Position numbers and translations under genes: made by a program
NCBI GenBank assembly: GCA_019637335.1
Contig: JAHBVV010000002.1
Location: 124,001-188,000 of the forward strand
From: Candidatus Hydrogenedentota bacterium
GTDB lineage: Bacteria; Hydrogenedentota; Hydrogenedentia; Hydrogenedentales; JAEUWI01
Length of the DNA stretch: 64,000 nt
Reading direction: 5' to 3'
Part shown: positions 37,871 to 46,200 of the stretch, piece by piece
How the letters are laid out: each line of letters opens with the position of its first letter
How positions within the stretch are numbered: the first letter of the stretch is position 1
Notes under the pieces: model-generated
Told to the model about the DNA's origin: nothing
The model's input: the letters and a program-made list of their open reading frames with translations, nothing else
Database searches by the model: none

Positions 37871-38965
37871 TCAGTCGCGGTCAAGTCCCGGGCGCTGCGG
37901 CGGGGTGGGGCGTTTCGGTCGGTTTGGACCCTGGGGCCGCGCGGGCCGCTCCACGGAAGGGCGTTCCGGTCGTTCTATCCGCGGTCGTTCCACGCGACGC
38001 CGGATCTCCCCAATGGGATCGTCTACCTTGAGCGGTGGCAGTTCGGGCGGATCCCCCGGCGGCGGCCACGGTCCCGTCACGTCATCGGGCGCCGAGTCCA
38101 CCAGATCCGCCAGATGCTGCCGCAATTGCTCGGGATTCTCCAGCAGCCGCGTAATAAACGGCCCATACTCCCGGGCCAGTTCACCGTCCCGCTGGATAAG
38201 CCGCTGCCAGTACCGGATCCACGGCGCGGCCTGTTCATTCTCCACAAGATTCAGGTTGCGCAGGTGCCAGAGCCAATACTGCGATGGCTGGCGGTACAGG
38301 CGGGCGTCCAGGTTGCTTTGCGCCCCGCCTCCCCCGTCCACCAGCTCCGCCAGTGCGCGCCACCACGGAAAAATGGCCTGGTGCACGCCCGGCGACTGCG
38401 CCAGCGCGTCGTAGGCCTCGAAAAGCGCGCGCGTCCAGTCCCGCTCCCGTACGAAAGTGTCATACGCGGGCGTCAGCGCCTCGGGCAGCGGGCGCAGGCC
38501 CCGCGGATCTTTCAGAAAGCGCAACGCGATATCCGGGTTCGCACGGAGGTATTGCAGCGCCGGCGCAAGTTCCGGTCGGTGGCGCGCCTGATCCATTTCC
38601 GTCCGGATCACGTGCTCCACGGCCTTCCGCAGGGCCGGCGCTTCCGACATGGCGCGGTAAAACGCGTCAAAGCGGAGTTGTGCGGTCGCGTTCCCCGCCA
38701 GCGCCTCATCGAAGCGCGCAGCGACCGCGCGCAGGGCCGGGGCGCGGCTCGCCTCCCACCACCCCGTCTCGCTTTCCGCCAGATCCGGCCGCCCCGCAAG
38801 CGATCGCAGGTAGCCCAGGTGCTGCGCGCGGAACTCGGGCTGCGCGCCAAGCAGACGCGTTAACGATTCGGGTATCGCCAGCGAGTCGGGGACGGGCGGG
38901 CGCGGCGCGGATCCATCGTCAAGCGGAGCCGCCAGCAGGATGCATAGCGCCCAGAACCCGCTCAC
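37871..38965 (-). CDS. Exported protein with Pro/Arg-rich tail, function unknown
   Basis: A 364-residue protein with a short N-terminal signal (SGFWALCILLAA) and a largely helical body rich in Trp and Arg (e.g. YWLWHLRNL, IRYWQRLIQRDGELAREYG). The last about 60 residues are a low-complexity Arg-Pro-Glu repeat (RPRIERPERPSVERPARP), basic and probably disordered. I find no family match. Its ATG overlaps the stop of the upstream glycerol-1-phosphate-dehydrogenase-like gene by four bases (ATGA), so it is the second gene of that operon; whether it acts on lipids is unknown. Confidence 0.7.
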   Translation of the reverse strand: MSGFWALCILLAAPLDDGSAPRPPVPDSLAIPESLTRLLGAQPEFRAQHLGYLRSLAGRPDLAESETGWWEASRAPALRAVAARFDEALAGNATAQLRFDAFYRAMSEAPALRKAVEHVIRTEMDQARHRPELAPALQYLRANPDIALRFLKDPRGLRPLPEALTPAYDTFVRERDWTRALFEAYDALAQSPGVHQAIFPWWRALAELVDGGGGAQSNLDARLYRQPSQYWLWHLRNLNLVENEQAAPWIRYWQRLIQRDGELAREYGPFITRLLENPEQLRQHLADLVDSAPDDVTGPWPPPGDPPELPPLKVDDPIGEIRRRVERPRIERPERPSVERPARPQGPNRPKRPTPPQRPGLDRD

Positions 38966-40269
38966 CCCAGGCCGAGCTCCGCCGCCAGGTCCAGAATCGT
39001 GAAGCGATTGCGGAGGTACCGCGATCGCGCAAGCGCGTTGTCATATTCCACCCGCGAAATCGAGAGATCATCCGGCGTGACCGGCCCGCCGCACGCGCGG
39101 ATGCACTCCGAAACGACGCCGGCGGGCTGCAACTCCCGCGCCGTTTCGTTTCGAAGCCGATCATGCATCGATTGAAACGCCGCAATCTCCCGCAGAAAGG
39201 CCTCGCGATCCAGGCGCTTCTCGCGCCACTGCTGCAACACCTCGCGTCCCACCTGGTCTCCCCAGTCCTCCAAAATGACCGCCTCGATATCCGTCTCGGC
39301 GGGCTGGGCCTCCCAGAGCGCCTCCGCGTCCAGCAGGCGGGGATCCAGCGCAAGCACGCGCTCCCAAAGGTCCAGCGTGTGTATCGTGGCCACGCCCACC
39401 TGCGCCCCGTGCAGGTCCTGGCCCGTATCGTAAAGCGCGTGTTTCATGTCGAGATAGTGCGAGATCAGGTGTTCGCCGCCCGATGCCGGCGCGGACGATC
39501 CCGCAATCACCATCCCGAAGCCGCTCAGCAGCAGCGCCTCCATCACCAGCTGAACCCCCTCCGGCTCCCCCTGGCCGATGGCCTCCACTTCGTCGAAAAT
39601 ACGCTCCTGGATCCCTTCATTGAACTCCCGGGGCCGATCGCAATAGTACCCGCCCCGGAGCAGGTGCGCCGCGCGCCAGTCCGCCGCCGAAGAGCACTTC
39701 GAAAGAAAATCCGCGACCCCCGCCGCCGTCATCCGCTGCGGCGCCGTCGCCACCACCTCCGGATCGGTAAACACGCCCAGCGCCGGGCGGCACGGCAGCG
39801 TGCGCTTCAGCCCGTGCACCTTCAGCGCCACAATCGCCGACGTGTAGCCGTTCATCGAGGCCGCCGTCGGGTAGAGGAGCACGGGCTTATCCTGCTTGCT
39901 GCCCGCGTCCTTCGCCAGATCCGAAAGCGATCCCGACCCCACGACCACGTAGAAATCCTGGTGCTGGCCGGACGCCGCCACGATATCCGCCTGCTCCTGC
40001 GTCGCCTCCAGCGGATCCGCCGGGTACGTCTTGTCCTTTACCCGCACACCCGCGTTGAAAAGCGCCGCGTGCACCTGTTCCCCCGCCGCGTCCAGCGTGT
40101 TCTCGTCCGCCACAAGCAGGCACGTATCCCCGCAACGCTCCCGGGCGAATTCCGCCAGCCGCCGCGCCGCGCCCGGGCCGACCGTGCAACGCTCGATGGG
40201 GAGCGCGTGGCGTTCCCCGCAGCGGCAGTCAAATGCGGTTCCGAGGCTGTGCCATCCGAGGGTTTCCAT
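38962..40269 (-). CDS. sn-Glycerol-1-phosphate dehydrogenase-like protein (AraM/EgsA family)
   Basis: A 435-residue member of the iron/zinc alcohol dehydrogenase superfamily, closest by motifs to glycerol-1-phosphate dehydrogenase (archaeal EgsA, bacterial AraM), which reduces dihydroxyacetone phosphate with NAD(P)H. Supporting motifs are VVVGSGSLSDLAK (nucleotide binding, about 108-120), PTAASMNGYTS (about 133), and the metal ligands in SGGEHLISHYLDM (about 264-276) and HGAQVGVAT (about 285). In Archaea the product starts ether-lipid synthesis; in Bacillus AraM makes heptaprenylglyceryl phosphate. A TATACT at 40310-40305 may be its -10 box. It is coupled to the downstream exported protein. 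Confidence 0.8.
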   Translation of the reverse strand: METLGWHSLGTAFDCRCGERHALPIERCTVGPGAARRLAEFARERCGDTCLLVADENTLDAAGEQVHAALFNAGVRVKDKTYPADPLEATQEQADIVAASGQHQDFYVVVGSGSLSDLAKDAGSKQDKPVLLYPTAASMNGYTSAIVALKVHGLKRTLPCRPALGVFTDPEVVATAPQRMTAAGVADFLSKCSSAADWRAAHLLRGGYYCDRPREFNEGIQERIFDEVEAIGQGEPEGVQLVMEALLLSGFGMVIAGSSAPASGGEHLISHYLDMKHALYDTGQDLHGAQVGVATIHTLDLWERVLALDPRLLDAEALWEAQPAETDIEAVILEDWGDQVGREVLQQWREKRLDREAFLREIAAFQSMHDRLRNETARELQPAGVVSECIRACGGPVTPDDLSISRVEYDNALARSRYLRNRFTILDLAAELGLG

Positions 40270-40313
40270 GTGGCGGGTGTTCTCCGGCGGGTTGGTGCGG
40301 GCGTAGTATAACA

Positions 40314-40352
40314 GAAAAAGGCGGGCATAGTTCCGGCCTGGAACAGCCCGCC
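40314..40352 (-). terminator. Intrinsic terminator after the Fis-type regulator
   Basis: On the minus strand GGCGGGC (40352-40346) pairs with GCCCGCC (40326-40320), with an inner GTTCC/GGAAC helix, followed by TTTTTCTG. It separates the regulator gene from the glycerol-1-phosphate-dehydrogenase-like operon. Confidence 0.8.
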
Positions 40353-40364
40353 CCGAAACCCGAT

Positions 40365-40877
40365 TTACTCGAGCGGATCAATGCCGTTCGTCTTACGGAG
40401 CGTCTCGATCTTCTTGAGCTTGCGCCATAAGGTGTTCCGGCCTATCCCCAGCACCCGCGCCGCTTTCGCCTGGTTATTCTTGCACCGGCGCAACACCGCG
40501 AGAATATGCTGCGATTCCACCTCTTCCAGGCGCTGAAGCCCGGTTTCACGGGCGGCGGAGACCGGTCGCTCCCCCGCGATCGCGTTCAAGGCGCGCTGGA
40601 CCATTATTCCGGCCTCGCCCGGTTGGAACGGGAGAAATATATAACCATAAACCCCCTCGCGCATCGCCGCCACCGCGCGGCCAATTTCCTCCGACGTGCT
40701 CAATACCAGCACAATCGTGTCCGGGCCAACACGCCCCGGAGCCCGTTCTATGTCGTCCGTGATCAGCAGCGAGGCCCCCGCATCCCCATCCACGGTGCGG
40801 TGTCCTTCAAGCTCCAGCATCGCCTTCAGGGTGAGACGGTTCGCCGGATCGCCAATGTGTAGTCCAATGAGCGCCAT
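40365..40877 (-). CDS. Receiver-like/Fis-HTH regulator without AAA+ domain
   Basis: A 170-residue protein. Residues 1-105 form a CheY-like receiver fold. It keeps an acidic pair (Asp41-Asp42) where the phospho-acceptor would be and a Ser/Thr in VLVLST, but the invariant Lys is replaced by Leu82 (IFLPF), and the N-terminal acidic pocket reads HIGDPANR. Residues 115-160 are a Fis-type helix-turn-helix (NNQAKAARVLGIGRNTLWRKL), as found at the C terminus of NtrC regulators. The sigma-54 AAA+ module between them is absent, so it should bind DNA without activating sigma-54 directly. Standard phosphorylation signalling is doubtful. It has its own terminator and is divergent from the Pycsar-effector-like gene. 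Confidence 0.8.
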   Translation of the reverse strand: MALIGLHIGDPANRLTLKAMLELEGHRTVDGDAGASLLITDDIERAPGRVGPDTIVLVLSTSEEIGRAVAAMREGVYGYIFLPFQPGEAGIMVQRALNAIAGERPVSAARETGLQRLEEVESQHILAVLRRCKNNQAKAARVLGIGRNTLWRKLKKIETLRKTNGIDPLE

Positions 40878-41011
40878 ACCTTGAGGCTACACGGAAACGC
40901 GCAGAAAGTCCAGCCCCCTGCGGCCCGGTGTACAGAGAGATGAATTGGCCATGAATCGAGTAATATACTATCGGCGTAACCCCGCCCCCTGGATGCCTGG
41001 AGCCTCCCCTG

Positions 41012-41659
41012 ATGAAGATCGATAACCCAAGTTCCATGTTGGACCACTTTCTGCGACAGACTCGCGTGCACCACGTCCAATTGAGCGCCATGGCCGACGT
41101 AAAGGCCAACATGATGCTCACCGTCGCCTCCGTCGTGCTCACCTTCTCCGTCGGATACCTGACCGACCCCGCATTCCAGTGGGCCGCCTTGATCCTCATC
41201 CTGTTCTGCATGGGCACGATTATCGCCGCCATATACACCACCATGCCGCGCGGCGTGACCCCGCCCAAGGGACCCAGGGGTGACATTGCCCGGGATCCGA
41301 AGGGGAATCCCCTCTTTTTCGGCACCTTTATCCACCTCTCCTACGAAGAATACTGCGAGTTCATCGAGCATGCCATCAACAACCCGGACGAGTCGGTCGA
41401 GCTGATGGTCCGCGAAATCTACACCCTCGGACACTTCCTGGCCTACCGGAAGTACCGCTACCTGCGCTGGGCCTACATGCTCTTCCTGGCCGGCCTGCTG
41501 ATCAGCGGCTTCGTGCAGGCCCTCTGCGTCACCCTCCAGAATCTCGGCTACGAGATCTGGTTCATTCACCTCGCCCCCCCGCCCGATTCCGGCGCGGCCG
41601 GCGGCCTGGCCGAGGGGCCCGCATTGCCGGCCGCCGCCAGCGGAACCAGCACCAGGTAG
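41012..41659 (+). CDS. Pycsar effector-like membrane protein (DUF5706/PycTM-type)
   Basis: A 215-residue membrane protein. Its N-terminal segment HHVQLSAMADVKANMML (about 20-36) is the hallmark of the DUF5706/PycTM domain, in which a soluble helix leads into a two-helix membrane hairpin (about 34-52 and 54-75). A charged middle region and a third helix (about 150-175) follow. In Pycsar anti-phage systems such proteins damage the membrane when a neighbouring cyclase makes cCMP or cUMP. No cyclase gene is adjacent here, so this may be a solo homologue with another role. GGAG (40999-41002) precedes the ATG, and a TATACT at 40964-40969 is a likely -10 box. Its 3' end overlaps the opposite gene by 94 bp. 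Confidence 0.72.
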   Translation: MKIDNPSSMLDHFLRQTRVHHVQLSAMADVKANMMLTVASVVLTFSVGYLTDPAFQWAALILILFCMGTIIAAIYTTMPRGVTPPKGPRGDIARDPKGNPLFFGTFIHLSYEEYCEFIEHAINNPDESVELMVREIYTLGHFLAYRKYRYLRWAYMLFLAGLLISGFVQALCVTLQNLGYEIWFIHLAPPPDSGAAGGLAEGPALPAAASGTSTR

Positions 41660-42603
41660 AGCGGCCACGCAAACCGCCCGCTCATGAACGCCGCCACGGC
41701 GCTCCACCCAAACAGCGCGATCATCGGGACCGCGAGCGCCGTCAATACGTGGCGCGTGGCTGGCGGCAGTTCGCCCCGGCGGCGAATTCCCGGCCACGCA
41801 AGGATCAGGATGGGAACCAGGGTAAGCAGCACCGTGGCCCACGAGACCGGCCGCGCCAGGTTCGCCCCAAGCCGCTCCCAGCTGGGATACCAGACGTACG
41901 GGTGGAGATCCGAGAACCACCACCGCGCCCCGGCCGCCGCCGCAAGCGTCGCGATCGTAATGCCGGTCGCGGCGGGCCAGCATCGGAATTCCCGCCGCAA
42001 CGCAAGATGGATCCACACCGCCGGAAGCGCGATCAGCGCCGTCTCCCGAACCCAGACCCCGCCCGCGACCACCACCCCCAGCAATAGATACCGCCGCGTC
42101 GCCAGTGCCAGCGCCGCCGCAGCCAGTACAAGTAACCCCGCCGAGTCCGTCAGCACCGCGCTGCCGTAATTGAACGTGGGGAAGGAGCACGCCATCACCA
42201 GCAGGCCCCGTTGCTGCTCCGCCCGGCCAAACCCCAGCGCGGCCAGATACCGCTGGATGCACACCATCGCCAGCAATAAACTCCCAAGGCTGCACAGCGC
42301 CAGCGCCGTATCCGGCGGCAATACCGGCATCCGCGACGCCAGCCACGGCAAGGCCCAGCGGAAAGCGAAAGGCGGCTGGAGCGCCTCCCGAGACACTTCG
42401 CCCCCGAAGTACTGCGCCAGCGCAACATAATGCGCGGAATCAGGCGTCGTATGCGCAAAACGCGGAAGCGCCAGCACCGCCGCCAGAACCAGCGGAGCCC
42501 ATCCGGGCAGCGCCGGTAGCGACCCATTCAAGCCTCGAAAGAACGAAAAGCCGCCTTCCGCCGCAAACAATCCCCGCAACCATGAACGAACACGGATTCC
42601 CAC
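41566..42603 (-). CDS. Polytopic membrane protein, GT-C glycosyltransferase-like
   Basis: A 345-residue protein with about eight hydrophobic helices. The first external loop has TTPDSAHYVALAQYFGG (about 52-68), where an Asp sits as in GT-C enzymes, and VRETALIALPAVW (about 180) is reminiscent of GT39-like proteins, so a polyprenyl-phosphate-sugar transferase is possible but the family assignment is weak. The start is uncertain: the frame opens with GTG and shows no Shine-Dalgarno. It converges on the Pycsar-effector-like gene and overlaps it tail-to-tail by 94 bp; one of the two C-terminal tails may be non-essential. The 650-bp gap 42604-43253 holds two REP-like hairpins and the promoter of the next gene. 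Confidence 0.65.
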   Translation of the reverse strand: MGIRVRSWLRGLFAAEGGFSFFRGLNGSLPALPGWAPLVLAAVLALPRFAHTTPDSAHYVALAQYFGGEVSREALQPPFAFRWALPWLASRMPVLPPDTALALCSLGSLLLAMVCIQRYLAALGFGRAEQQRGLLVMACSFPTFNYGSAVLTDSAGLLVLAAAALALATRRYLLLGVVVAGGVWVRETALIALPAVWIHLALRREFRCWPAATGITIATLAAAAGARWWFSDLHPYVWYPSWERLGANLARPVSWATVLLTLVPILILAWPGIRRRGELPPATRHVLTALAVPMIALFGWSAVAAFMSGRFAWPLYLVLVPLAAAGNAGPSARPPAAPESGGGAR

Positions 42604-42744
42604 AATTCAGATCTCGCCTTGGAACGCACGAAACAAACAAACAACGAACATAGTGTCCCATGCTTCGGGCGCCAGGGGAAAGCGCGGCGCATCCCATCGC
42701 GATAATCTCGCAACCAAAATCGTCCCTCCGCCGAAGGCGCAACA

Positions 42745-42799
42745 GTAGGATAGGTCCTCGACGCGCCGGAGGCGGGCGTCCCGCCTGTCTTCCGCGCCC
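42745..42799 (+). repeat. REP-like hairpin R5 (GTAG foot) with 22-bp insertion
   Basis: GTAG (42745-42748) and GATAGG match R6, then about 22 bp of GC-rich sequence interrupt the 5' stem before CGTCCCGCCTGTC resumes. The hairpin is thereby broken. Confidence 0.6.
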
Positions 42800-42810
42800 A
42801 TGGCGCAAAA

Positions 42811-42833
42811 GTAGGATAGGCGTCCCGCCTGTC
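42811..42833 (+). repeat. REP-like hairpin R6 (GTAG foot)
   Basis: GTAG (42811-42814) abuts GATAGGCG/CGCCTGTC with loop TCC and the T-G wobble at stem position 3. Relative to R3 and R4 both stem strands changed together (GCC to GGC on one side, GGC to GCC on the other). Confidence 0.75.
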
Positions 42834-43068
42834 CAGCGCCGAAGGCGCCACTCATATCAGCCCGCCCCAACGGCCCGGGCAATTCGAGAATCAGCGCTTC
42901 AAAAAACTCCACCCCAGACAACCAGGACCTCAGCCTTTTCTGCCGGAGCCCCCGCCAAAAAAACATCCAACGATCGGCAGATTCCTGCCGTTTGGCGTCA
43001 TTCCGACAAATTGCTGCCGCCGATCAACGCCAACTCAGATGCCGGTATGCCTTGCCGCCCCGAAACTT

Positions 43069-43097
43069 TTGACAAGCTATCCGTTTTGCGAGAGAAT
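43069..43097 (+). promoter_or_regulatory. Promoter of the Ig-like/GH9 lipoprotein
   Basis: Consensus TTGACA (43069-43074), 17 bp, then GAGAAT (43092-43097; 4 of 6 matches). The leader to ATG 43254 would be about 150 nt. A second TTGACA (43147) lacks a good -10 box. Confidence 0.5.
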
Positions 43098-43253
43098 AAA
43101 CCAAGACGCGGCGCTTCTCCGCCTCAATCCGAGGGCGATTGCCGCGTTGACATCTGGTGGGTTCTCGCCAAGAAGAATCAACCGCGAGAACTGGGGAACC
43201 GTTCCTCAAGCGTGCGAAGGCGCCTGATCACCGGGCGTGTGGAGTATACCTTA

Positions 43254-46200
43254 ATGCGCAGACTATCGAGCGCGATCGGCCTGGCCTTGCTGGGGTTCCT
43301 GTTGGCGGGCTGCCCGAGCGGCGGCACGCCGGGCATCCGCCTTACCATCAATCCGCTCTCCATTGAACTGAATATCGGGCAGACGACCACCTTTGCCGTC
43401 TCGTCCACCGACAGCACCGATTTCTTCACCTGGCGCACCAGCAACCCCGCCGTCGTCACGGTGGACAACCGCGGCCGCGTTACCGCGGTTGATTCGGGTA
43501 CCGCGCGGATCACCGCCGTGAGCGGGAGAAGCAACGCCCAGATTTCCGCCAACGTGACCGTGCTCGCCCCGGCGGGGGAGGTCGCTCAGGTCGCCGTGTC
43601 TCCCGTCGCCGCCACCATCGCCGTCGGCGATACCTATACCCTGGAGGCGGCCTCGACCCGCGAGGACCCCGAATTTCTCTGGTTTTCCGAAAATGAAGCC
43701 GTGGCCACCGTAAGCGCCAACGGCGTCGTGACCGCAGTCGGGCCCGGCGTGGCCGTCGTCAACGCGCGCGGGGCCAGCCCCGCCGAGCGCGCCAGCGCCA
43801 CAATCACCGTCGTCGAGCCCGCCGTGCATTTCGCCACCGTGCACCCCCTCGGCGCCAACATCCTCGCAGGCGAGACCCTCGCCCTCTCCGCAACCTCCTC
43901 CGATCCGCTCGACACCTTCGTCTGGTCGTCAGAAGCCGAATCAACCGCCACCGTCGACGCGAACGGCGTCGTGACCGGTGCGGGCCCCGGCGGCGTCGTC
44001 ATCAATGCGCGCGGCACAAACAGCGGGGCCACGGCCAGCGCCGTCATCACCGTCACCCGGCCCGTAGCGCATCGCGTCAACGTGTCGCCCGCCACCGTTA
44101 CCATCGATCAGGGCGACACCATACGCTTTGACGCCACCACAACCCGCCCGGGCGACAGCTTCGCCTGGTCCAGCAGCGATACAAACGTGGCCGTGGTGGA
44201 CGGTGCGGGACGCGTCACCGGGCTGGCCATAGGCACAGCGAACATCGTCGCGCAGGGCGGCGATCCCGACGAGCGCGGGGCCGCCATGGTCCGTGTACGC
44301 GAAGGGCGTATTCGGATCGCCGCGGTGCGCCCGCTTGGGGCCCGCATTCCCGCCGGGGGGAGCGTACAGCTTTCCGCCTCGTCCGCCGACGCCTCCGAAA
44401 CCTTCGCCTGGTCCTCCGCGAACGAGGAAATAGCTACCGTCAACGCAACCGGGCTTGTTTCCGGCGTGGCCCCGGGGGAAATCCGCATCACCGCCGTCGG
44501 AGCCCGGACGGGAGCCACCGGCCAATCGCTGATTACCGTCGCGGAACCTATAGCACACGAACTCACCGTATCCCCATCCGCCACCGCGATTCAGGTGGGG
44601 GACACCTTCTCCTTCGCCGCCGCAAGCAGCCTCCCCGGCGATCGCATTGTGTGGTCCTCGTCCAACACGGGAGCCGCCACGGTCGACAGCGCCGGCGCCG
44701 TGACCGGCGTCGGCGCCGGCAGCGCAACCATCCGCGCGGAAGGGCTCGATTCTGGCGCAGCCGGCCAGGCCTTGCTCACCGTCACCGTTCCCGCCGAAGA
44801 GGATGTTACGGTCCGGCCTCGCGCCGCCACCATCGCCGTCGGCGAAAATGTGACCTTGGACGCCGCCTCGACCGACGCGTCCGATACCTTCACGTGGGCG
44901 TCCGCGAATCCGCTGATCGCATCCGTCAGCCCCACCGGCGTCGTTACCGGTGTGAACGAGGGGGCCGTGTTGATCTCCGCCCTCGGCTCCAGCAGCGCCA
45001 TCACCGGATCCGCAACCATCACCGTGACCGCGCCCCCGGCCTACACGGTCCGCGTTTTCCCCGACGCCGCCGCCCTCGCTATCGGAGATACGCTCCGCCT
45101 CGCCGCTTCCAGCACCCGAGCCGGAGATACCATCGCCTGGAACACGGCCGACTCCAACGTCGCCACCGTGGATTCCACCGGATTGGTCAGCGCCGCCGGC
45201 CCGGGAACGGTCCTGATTACCGCCACCGGGGCCCTATCCGGGGCCTCCGCCTCCGCCACGATTACCGTGGAAGAGCCCGTCGTGGAGGAGGCCTTCGTGC
45301 GTCCCGCCGAGGCCAGCATTCAAACCGGCGAAACCCTCGCGCTCACCGCGGAATCCTCCAACGCACTCGATGCCTTTACGTGGGCGTCGGACGCGGGCGG
45401 CGTGGCCTCGGTCGATGAATCCGGCCTCGTCACAGGGGCCGCCGCCGGCGTCGCCACGATCTCCGCCACGGGAACCATCACCGGCGCCGCGGGCGGCAGT
45501 ATCGTAACCGTTATCGCGCGCGTCGAACACGAGGTCTCTGTCTCCCCCTCGGCCGCCGCGTTGATCACCGGCGACACCCTCCAGTTCAACGCAAGCACCA
45601 CCCGCGAAGGCGACACCCTCACCTGGAGTTCCGACACGCCCTCCGTCGCGGCCGTGAGCCCGAACGGCCTCGTCACCGCCATCGGCCCCGGAAGCGCTTC
45701 CATCACCGCGCAGGGCGGCGCCGCCAACGAGCGCGCCGTCGCCCTCATCACCGTCGTGGATCCCGTCGCGCACCGCATCACACTCCAGCCCCTCGGAGCC
45801 AGCATTGAAGCGGGGGACACCGTGGCGCTCGCGGCGACCTCCACCGACCCGTCCGATACCTTCGCCTGGAGCTCCTCCAACGGCGCGATCGCCACCGTTA
45901 CCAGCACCGGCGTCGTCACCGGCGTCCTGCCGGGTTCCGCCGAAGTGCGCGTCCGTGGAGCCAGCAGCGGCGTCACCGCGGCCGCCACAATTACCGTTAC
46001 CGCGCCCGCGGTCCACACGGTGGCCGTGCGCCCGGCTTCGCCCTCGCTCGAAGTGGGGCAGACCGTATCCCTCGCCGCCACTTCCACCAATCCGGAGGAT
46101 GCCTTCTCCTGGACCAGCGCGAACGTCGCGGTGGCCACCGTCGGCGCCACCGGAACCGTCACCGCCGTCGCGCCGGGCCAGTCCGAGATCGTCGCCACGG

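Noticed and set aside
42967-42986. CGGCAG-ATTC-CTGCCG hairpin as a REP-family member
   Set aside because: The loop is similar but the stem is shorter and no G-N-R-G foot precedes it; left out of the family count.
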